A DNA stretch of 64,000 nt. It comes from Xanthostigma xanthostigma (lineage: Eukaryota; Arthropoda; Insecta; Raphidioptera; Raphidiidae). The position numbers and the translations under genes are program-made. The stretch covers positions 47,275,201-47,339,200 of the forward strand of contig OY754470.1 in the NCBI GenBank assembly GCA_963575645.1. The letters are read 5' to 3'. The notes beneath the pieces were generated by a model, which saw only the letters and a list, made by a program, of their open reading frames with translations, was not told the origin of the DNA and searched no databases. Of this stretch, positions 56,614 through 64,000 are shown piece by piece (position 1 is the first letter of the stretch; every line of letters begins with the position of its first letter).

Positions 56614-57146
56614 GTTCATATATTAAAACTTTTCTAGCCTCTTAATATTTCATTTATTGTAACATATCTAAATTACAACGATACTCCATGTAGAAAGACA
56701 ATGAAGGCAATCCTAACTCCTGTTAAAAAAAAACATTCTCCTAAAATGTGTTTTGAATTTTCCCAATACAAATAAAATGAAATTCCTAGAAAGTCGGAAT
56801 TTTTTTTTAAATGTTAATTATTTTTATATTCCGTCGACTTCATATAATTACGAGTATATTATCCACCATAATTTTTTGCATTATCCTAGTAACCTTGTAG
56901 AATTTCAATTACAGGTATGTGCATTTTTTTTGCAAATAAATTTGTATTAATTTTAAAATAATAGCTTTATTGCCATTGCCGTTTATTTATCACTCATAAT
57001 TATATGTTAAACAAAGCAAACTTTATCTGTAGCTCTAATATTCTAATGTTGATTAAAGTGTCTATCTAATCTTATATTGTCACTCTCTAAATTACAAAAA
57101 GCACATTTCTTAACCAAGGGGGCAGTGTAAAAAAAAGAAATAGACC
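56614..57146. other. No gene found
   Basis: AT-rich, without a recognisable domain or repeat end. Confidence 0.35.
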
Positions 57147-57681
57147 AAGATCCCAGACCCGCCAGACCTGCGTCATTTCAGAACTGCTAAGATTGTACCA
57201 TATTTAGTTAAAAACGTATGCCAATTTGCTAGCTTGAAATCGGGGCCCTTTTGGAGATAACAGGCTCTAAGGGTACATAAAACACGGGCTTACCTACGTA
57301 CGCAATGATATTAATGCATGCATATAAGTGGAAGTGAGAGCATTAGATGATTTTTGTTTGTTTGACAGCTTCAGGAAATATAAGTTGTTTATTTGTTTCT
57401 ATGAAATTTTTCTCTCTTAAATTCATGGATCGCACTCTGTGTGTAAACAAATAAAAAATATAATTTCATGAAGCTGTCAAAACAAAATCTCTAATGCTCT
57501 CACTCGCACTCATATCCATGCATACTACCATTGCGTACGTAGGTAAGCACGTGTTTTATGTATCTTAAGAACCTGTTAGTTCTAAAAGGTCCCCGCTTTC
57601 AAGCTACAAATTGGCAAACGTTTTTAACTAAATATTGTAGATTTACTAATAATATCTTAGGTCTGACGGGTCTGAGATCTT
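57147..57681. mobile_element. 535-bp inverted-repeat (foldback) element
   Basis: Ends AAGATCCCAGACCCGCCAGA and, in reverse, AAGATCTCAGACCCGTCAGA. The arms pair over more than 200 bp each, including TTGGCA-ACGTTTTTAACTA, ACACGGGCTTACCTACGTAC and TAATGCTCTCACT, with a loop near 57396-57467. No coding capacity. Confidence 0.75.
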
Positions 57682-58155
57682 GATATATAATAAGGTTTTG
57701 TAAAACCTTTCTGTAAGTCTCCATCAATGATCTTGTGAAAAGACTGTTTTTCATTTATATTTTTGTAATGAATCGCCACTGCTAATATGAGATCTTGGTT
57801 GTGTTGACAGTTCATTCTTATCTTAATTAAAATATAAATGATAGGTGTAGTCTGGCCATTATATGACTCAACTTTCAACGCGAATTATTACTTGTAAGTT
57901 AATTTTCACCTTCACCTTGAACTCAATATTAATTATTTACCTTTTGTATACGTAATACTAATAATCTTATTACCGGTTTGAAGTCAAATATTACTACAGG
58001 TTATTTTTGCTAGGGGCGACCAATATGCCGATTGCGATTTACTGGTCGGTTTGTGACAGGTGTATTAACTGAACACCTTTTATATTCTAAATTTAGAAAC
58101 GAACATTTTTAGGATGATTACGAAGAATAATTACTTTTTTACGGCCTGCTAACTG

Positions 58156-58500
58156 CTTCCACGCTAGCGCTGTTTATATACGGTCTTCAGCCGTGTTCTG
58201 GAACATTCCACGACATTCTTGAAGCTTCAGGAGCTAGAAAATCATCCTTACTTAATATTCTTACAGGATTTCAATAAGTATTGGAACAAAGCTGTTCATT
58301 GTCACTGACACTGACTGACTACCTGCCTTCCACGCTAGCGCTGTTTATATAAGTTCTTCAACCGCTTTCTGCAACATTCTTCGGTGTTCTAGAATGCTTC
58401 TATGCGGTATAACAATGTGCGTATTGTTGTCTATGCGTTTCGGATAACAATGCGAGTATTGTTGTCTGCGCGGTTCTGACAACAATGCACTGCGTCTCGT
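58156..58500 (+). repeat. Direct repeat with TATA-like and heat-shock-like motifs
   Basis: CTTCCACGCTAGCGCTGTTT followed by ATATA starts at 58156 and again at 58327 (171-bp spacing), each followed by TCTTCA-CCG and TTCTG-AACATTC. In the first copy TTCTGGAACATTCC (58196-58209) and TTCTTGAAGCTTC (58216-58228) fit the nTTCnnGAAnnTTC heat-shock element. From 58409 a 35-bp unit, ATAACAATG-G-GTATTGTTGT, occurs about 2.5 times. No gene was found downstream. Confidence 0.55.
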
Positions 58501-59034
58501 TACAGTATATTTTATTTTGTATATTTACGTATGATGTGCATTACACAAACCAAGTCCGAGTATTTTTGCGTTGGTAATCTTGCGGGTAAATTGAATAGTT
58601 TACCCAAAAGCAGTGACCACGACAAAAAAGTTTATGGGTGCAAACGTTTCGCATGCAAGCGGAGTAGATCTTTTCACACCTGAAATTTGTTTCAATTTCC
58701 GCCATATTTTTGGGCACTTTTCAATTTGAGTGAAAGTGATTAATTTTGAAATACGTAAATAGTAATTAAATATTATTTAACGAAGGGATACAGCGCTGTA
58801 GAAAAGTATTTCACTTCTTTAGAAGATACATTTTTTTGACAATATTGTCGATTAATGTCAGATAGAATTTAAAAGTGCAGCTCAAAACTTTTGAATCCGT
58901 GATTAAAACCATGGCGACGACACTCGCGCCTGAAAAGAATAGAAAAGCTCTATAAACCGACTAATGTTGCCATTAATCGACTATTCCTCATGTAAGTAGT
59001 TTTCTCTGGTGTAAATATTTTTCTATGATATATA
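58501..59034. other. No gene found
   Basis: AT-rich with no recognisable motif beyond scattered short repeats. Confidence 0.3.
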
Positions 59035-59042
59035 CTCTATAC

Positions 59043-59359
59043 CAGGCCTGGGCAAATGGCGGCCCGCAGGCCGGATCCGGCCCGCAGCGCAATTTTGTCC
59101 GGCCCGCGAAGAATTTCAGAAAATTTTAGAAAAATAGTAGCGGAAATAAAATGCGGGAACTTTTTTTTTTGCTCTCCAAATGCGGAAATAGAATGTGAGG
59201 ACTTTTATTTTTTTTGCTCTCCAAATGCGGAAATTGAATGTGAGGATCTTTTTTTCTGCAAACTTTTGGCCCGCGGTGAAATTTTCGTCAGCCATCCGGC
59301 CCGCGGTCAAATTTTCAACAGCTATGTGGCCCGCCGATCAAAAGAGTTGCCCGCCCCTG
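59043..59359. mobile_element. hAT MITE with perfect 8-bp duplication and internal tandem repeat
   Basis: Ends CAGGCCTGGGCAAATGGC and GAGTTGCCCGCCCCTG are inverted. CTCTATAC flanks both sides (59035-59042 and 59360-59367). Inside, a block reading TTTGCTCTCCAAATGCGGAA then AT-GAATGTGAGGA is repeated. Near the ends are GGCCCGC clusters. The open frames here are not genes. Confidence 0.92.
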
Positions 59360-59639
59360 CTCTATACGATTTTAAATTAATTTAATTGGATAATAATTTA
59401 TGAATGTGTTTTATTACAAAAAATGCTAACTAGTAGTTAATATTTTTGCAATTTTTATAAACAGAATATAAAAATAACCTGTTTGGGATTTAGGGGATAT
59501 AGGAGTTCTTTGAGCAGTTGGACTTACCTTGATATTATAAAAAGGAATTTTGTTGTCATTAAAATTTTTGATAATATTTTAGAATTGCTTAAAACACCGT
59601 AATTTTGTACAAAATATTTAATAAAAACTAACCTGTAGC

Positions 59640-59743
59640 GTAAGTTGGATCAAACAAAACACATTTACAACATTTCATTAAAATCGGTTTAGTGGTTTCG
59701 GAGATTTGCGCGGACGAACTTCGTGACACGATATTTTTATATA
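59640..59743 (-). repeat. Helitron-type 5' fragment, opposite orientation
   Basis: On the minus strand GATATATAAAAATATCGTGT, then CACGAAGTTCGTCCGCGCAA and AAACCACTAAACCGATTTTA, resembles the start of the element at 59744. The two lie head to head. Confidence 0.45.
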
Positions 59744-60379
59744 TCTTTATATATAAAAATTACGCGTCACGTTGTTTGTCCGCGATGAACTCCTAAACTA
59801 CTGAACCGATTTTAAGTTTGATTTGCACACCGTGTACAATTCGACCCAACTTGAAAGATAGGATAGCTTACATTTCAATTTATAGTCGCAATATTATTTT
59901 ATTGCAAATTATTTGTCTATTCCTTGATAGTCATAATTATCTGTTAGCTCCAAAGGATTCTAACAGATGGCGATACCTGTTGACTGGATTGAGTGAATAT
60001 TCAATAGATGGCGCAACGTTTCATATAAGCTACAATTCAATAGCATTCGAGCACGACGGCGCAGCCGGCTGTTAGCTCCAAAGGATTCTAACAGATGGCG
60101 ATACCTGTTGACTGGATTGAGTGAATATTCAATAGATGGCGCAACGTTTCATATAAGCTACAATTCAATAGCAAGTGTTTTAAAGACCAGTTATCCACGA
60201 ATACTTTACGCTATTTTTTTCGAGCACGACGGCGCAGCCGGAGTGCTCGACATACACACATATACGCCCATGTATATTTTAAAATAGCTAGCAATTAATA
60301 AAATAGATAGACAGATGTTCCAATTAAATTGTTTTATTATTTCACTTTATACGTAGCGACGCACGTACAGGGCCGCTAG
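59744..60379 (+). mobile_element. Helitron-like element with internal tandem duplication
   Basis: Begins TCTTTATATATAAAAATTAC after A and ends GTACAGGGCCGCTAG before T, matching Helitron TC...CTAG ends. A roughly 105-bp block, CTGTTAGCTCCAAAGGATTC to CAATTCAATAGCA, occurs twice (about 59940 and 60069). TTCGAGCACGACGGCGCAGC also occurs twice. Confidence 0.6.
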
Positions 60380-61015
60380 TAAAAACATAAAAATTACTTA
60401 TTATTGTTATAAAGCTTTATTTTAACAAAAATTAAAAAAGTGCTCGATGGTTTTCGTCTTCTTCTACCTTATTTTTCACGCTACCGACTGTTTTAGTCGC
60501 AAAATATTTAAATCTTTAGCTGGAAATTTTTAAAAGACATGTGAATATTTTTAATTACAATATAGTTCTAAACAGTAGTTAAATTTCATTTGATCATAAA
60601 ATTAATGTTTATATATTTTGTATTTTATTATACCTGTTCTAATATTATTATATCAAAAAAAAAAAACATTTAACATTAAATTTAACGACTTCTTTGTTAC
60701 AAATTAAGTTGATATTAACTTTTGATGTTACGAATGTTATAATTTAAAAAAATACACGAATTGTTTAGATAAACTTCCTTTGTTTTAAGGGCCTGCCAGA
60801 ATCTGTCACGCTGTTTTGTACCACTTGTGCAGAAAAAATTTTTAAAAATTTTTTGGTCTATCCTTTCTGATCACCCGAAATATTAATAAACAAAATTTGG
60901 ACCACTTTTCAATGAGAAACACACTAGGTATCAAGTATTACAAAAATTTAAGAGAAAATTACAAAAATATTTGAAAACTCCAATGTGTTTAGCAGTGAGA
61001 TTTTTTTTATAAATA
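60380..61015. other. No gene found
   Basis: AT-rich with short A and T runs. Confidence 0.3.
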
Positions 61016-61589
61016 CAGTACAGACTCGATAATCTGAAATTTGGTAGTCCGGATTCTTTGGTAATTCGGTTAATCGCATGACAGTATTATAGTATACTTT
61101 GTAATCCGGATTTCTGCAATTTCGGTAACCCGAACGCTCTGGTTATGTCAGCATTTTTTGAGTTGGAACTGTTGGCCGCTGGTATGTTATAATCAGGTAT
61201 TGTTTTTAAACAGTGATAGAATTTTTGACAAAAAAAAATGGCGTCCCATAAACGACCACGCTATCATTGCATGTAAAAGATGAAAAACCTGAATCAATGT
61301 GATGTATTATAACCATTGCTAACTGCTGAGTACCTATAATTTATTCAGGCTTTTTATACGTATAGTACAAAATCCCTATTTGACTCGATCTTCACCCATC
61401 TAGTTTTCTAATGCAATTTTAATTTTGACAATATAATGTATACATAGTTTAGTGTTCTTAATTATATTTTATATAAATAATCACTTTTTCTGTTGCTTTG
61501 TAAATGATTTATATTACTCATAATAAACCGATTTTTTTATTAATCGGGATCATCTGTTTTCATTAGTTCGGATTATCGAATCTGTACTG
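61016..61589. mobile_element. pogo/Tigger-like MITE with TA duplication
   Basis: Ends CAGTACAGACTCGATAATCT and, in reverse, CAGTACAGATTCGATAATCC. TA flanks both sides (61014-61015 and 61590-61591). Internal GGTAATTCGGTTAATCGCAT and GTAATCCGGATT repeats lie near the left end. No transposase. Confidence 0.85.
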
Positions 61590-62753
61590 TACTCGTGTCA
61601 CTTTATATTTTCTTCCTTGGAATATATGGAATACACTAAACTAAAAATACATGTCCTGTTTTATTTTTTCAATTATTAACAGAAAACTCAAGGTTTACTT
61701 GCTGATATGAATAAATATTTCCATAGCGGAAGTTTGGTATTTAAATTTGCTTTGAAAATGAGTTAGTTTTAACTGAAAGAGTTGTAAATTGTTTAAAAAA
61801 GAATGATTTATGTTGACTAAGCTTAATAGGGTTAAGAAAAAAATTAAATATATACTTTTTTTCTCTCAATTATATAATATATTATTTAAGCCTATCTTCG
61901 CCAAGGAGCTGGTGTTGATTTGAAATAATAAAGCTCATAACCTTTTTTGCTTCGGCGTAGCTCCTTTATTCAAAGAGTGTACTCTAATTTCAAAAAACTA
62001 ATTTATATGTTATGGTGATACAAAAGAAACGGTTTGTAAGAAATAGGTGGCTGTGCTCTAAAATTTTCAAAGAAAGTTAAAATGCGGTTATTATTGAAAG
62101 GTCGCTACCAGAAATTTCAGATTTTGCAGTGTGCATCCTGATTTAATAATGGCTAAGGTACGAATACTTTGTATAACTTGATTTGCATTGAATAATGTTT
62201 TATACTTTTCCATAAATGATTAAAAAAAACTCAATGCAATTATTATTAACATAAATGTATTAATAATATTTACTTTAAGCTGTATTTAACAAATCAAAAA
62301 TTCGCATTTCTTGTGACTAAAGCAACTTTTATATAAATATAAGAACAGGCAAAGCAGGTTTATATATTTAAAAAACCTCATTTATATAATATATAAAAAA
62401 ATGTGAACAACTTGCCTTAAAAATACCTATTTCTTAAGAACTTTTAAATATTGCTAATTATTTTTTTTTTGTCAAGGATATGATTATACAAAAATAGACG
62501 TCGATAAAAAAAAAATAAAATTATTTATCAAGAATATTAATAGTTCAACTTTTGCGACCAACTTTTTTCTTCGATTCTTTGATGGAATCTTGCAAAACGG
62601 ATAAAAAGTAGTCTAATTATTATCTATTTAATGACTATACCTACTTTTTCACTTCTATGAATCCTCTCCAAAAAATCAAGAGATGCATAGTTTTATTTGT
62701 TTATCTTAAACAATAATAATATTTTCCATTTTAGCTTCTGTAATATTAATTTT
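61590..62753. other. No gene found
   Basis: AT-rich. A short inverted pair (GCCAAGGAGCTGGTG near 61900 and GGCGTAGCTCCTTT near 61953) is the only structure seen. Confidence 0.3.
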
Positions 62754-63044
62754 AAATAATTATAAAATAATGGGAATGCAGCTACATATAATAATTCTTT
62801 TCTTTTTAATGCTTACGTTTCGTCAGTAATTTATATTGTTTTGAATTTTTTAAATTTGACATAATAAAAAAAAAGAAGATTTTTCTAAAGTTGAAAATAA
62901 ATATAATTTTATGTTAAACTTTATTTACTAATATTAAAATTTGTTTTTGAGTTTTGAAAAAATCAGAAATACTGACAAAACGTAAGCAATAAAAAGAAAA
63001 GAATTATATGTGTCCGCATTCCCACTATTTATAATTATTTAAAT
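62754..63044. mobile_element. MITE family G, full copy
   Basis: AATAATTATAAAATAATGGG, then TAATAATTCTTTTCTTTTTA and TGCTTACGTTT, has its reverse complement at 62980-63044 (AAACGTAAGCAATAAAAAGA, ATTCCCAC). It directly abuts the SINE at 63045, as if inserted at that repeat's tail. Confidence 0.7.
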
Positions 63045-63428
63045 TATGTCATGACAGATGCCATTCGCACCATTACTATTTTCCATCAATCACACTTCCC
63101 GCTATTTTCTAGATTTTTTTAAACTTCCACTTAATTAATAGTAATAGGCGAATGACGGAATTTTAGGACATTAGTATAAGGTAGACAAATTTTGAGCATA
63201 GGAGTTTGACATATAATCGGCCATGGACTTGAATAAGGAACCATCTCGATATTTATCTGATTTATCTGGAATTATTGAGGGAAACCATGGAAAACCTCGA
63301 CAAGATGGCCAGTACAGGAATTACCGTTTCTCGGCGAGAGGTAGTAGGAAGAAGTCCTAGTCACACATCTGCCCTTGCCGGAATTCGAACCCGGTACATC
63401 TCAAATGCGAGTCTAGTGCTCTCACCGC
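63045..63428 (-). repeat. tRNA-derived SINE-like repeat S, minus-strand copy
   Basis: Reverse complement of the repeat at 56175-56613, from the tRNA head (GTACCGGGTTCGAATTCCGG, box B near 63390) to CATTCGCACC-TTACTATTTTC. The final AAACGGACGTTAAACGC and (ATT)n tail are missing, replaced by family G sequence. The open frame at 63275 is inside it. Confidence 0.7.
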
Positions 63429-63851
63429 TAATTATCTTGAACAATAAATTAACAGTAAAAAATGAAAGTATTCTTTGTCAGAAACGAATTTATAAAATAT
63501 GATGTGTTTTAGTAATTTATTCTAAATAAGTAGTTAGATACATTATTTTGCAACATCAAGCAAGAATTGTTATGTAAAACAAAACCAGCTGTGTTGTCAT
63601 CTGTGAACTAATATGGGAATAAGTATAATAAATGAGTGACAAGCAAACCATCAGGGATGACCTGCATGTCCATCACGGCTTTAAATTCGATGCGACTTTT
63701 TAAGGTCAATAACAACAGGAGTTAAGTAACCGATCAATATCTTCAATTTATTATTCATATAACGCACTTTCGGCATCAATTGTAAGGCAGAAAATCTAAC
63801 GATAGGTATTTGGAAAAAATTCCGTGGCATAAGGATCGAAAATGAGAAATT
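63429..63851. other. No gene found
   Basis: AT-rich sequence between a SINE-like repeat and a foldback element. No coding or RNA signal seen. Confidence 0.3.
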
Positions 63852-64000
63852 CTGAAATTTTTTAAACTTGCATTTAATACTGACGTTTCGATACGCTTTG
63901 CATCATCTTCAGAGTTTTCAAATGCTGTCACATGTTATCAGTATATGATACAAAGCGTATCGAAACGTCAGTATTAAATGCAAGTTTAAAAAATTTCAGT
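63852..64000. mobile_element. Foldback element, ACTGACGTTTCGATACGC type, reaching the window end
   Basis: TTTTTTAAACTTGCATTTAA, then TACTGACGTTTCGATACGCT, at about 63857-63900 is exactly mirrored at 63953-63998. The loop is about 50 bp. GACGTTTCG-centred foldbacks resemble the one at 24023. The right end may extend beyond the window. Confidence 0.7.

Noticed and set aside
59056-59385. 109-codon open frame with repeated peptide
   Set aside because: The repetition reflects the internal tandem repeat of the hAT MITE 59043-59359.

Overview
The window looks like nuclear DNA of an arthropod, most probably an insect; I cannot assign an order from sequence alone. The evidence is a strongly AT-rich composition, genes split by introns with GT/AG borders, an insect-type ABCG half-transporter, an Arp6 orthologue, and a very dense load of small non-autonomous transposons, tRNA-derived SINE-like repeats and foldback elements. 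Coding sequence is only about 3 kb of 64 kb. No CRISPR array, operon or prokaryotic feature is present.

Gene layout. Positions 5510-12648 (+) hold the last six exons of an ABCG1/4-type transporter; its ATP-binding start lies upstream of the window. Positions 19371-20651 (-) hold a complete, intronless Arp6-type actin-related protein. At 27439-27544 (+) is the first coding exon of a second ABCG-type gene with a plausible TATA promoter; no following exon was found, so its first intron would span more than 36 kb to the window end. At 53291-53440 (+) is a THAP DNA-binding domain start, interrupted by a one-base frameshift and flanked by about 50-bp inverted repeats, best read as a decayed, internally deleted P-element-like transposon.

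Mobile DNA explains much of the rest. The most informative family has five copies (10133, 26397, 43873, 46195, 50741) with subterminal inverted repeats, a 3' hairpin, a variable internal tandem array and T-rich targets: the signature of Helentron-associated (DINE-1-like) elements. Other classes are CTAG-ended Helitron-like elements (38186, 40140, 59744), hAT-type elements, four with perfect 8-bp target duplications (11429, 12772, 48703, 59043), pogo/Tigger-like elements with TA duplications (7014, 61016), MITEs with CAGGGTGA-type ends (8232, 9754, 45534), long foldback elements (35838, 55085, 57147, 24023 and others) and SINE-like repeats (56175, 63045, 30494). Nesting is clear: 10133 sits in 9754, and 46195 sits in 45534.

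Most internal introns of the first ABCG gene carry a recognisable element, and one element ends only 29 bp before a splice acceptor. Family assignments of repeats rest on termini, target duplications and copy-to-copy comparison inside this window, not on database searches. Boundaries of imperfect hairpins are approximate.
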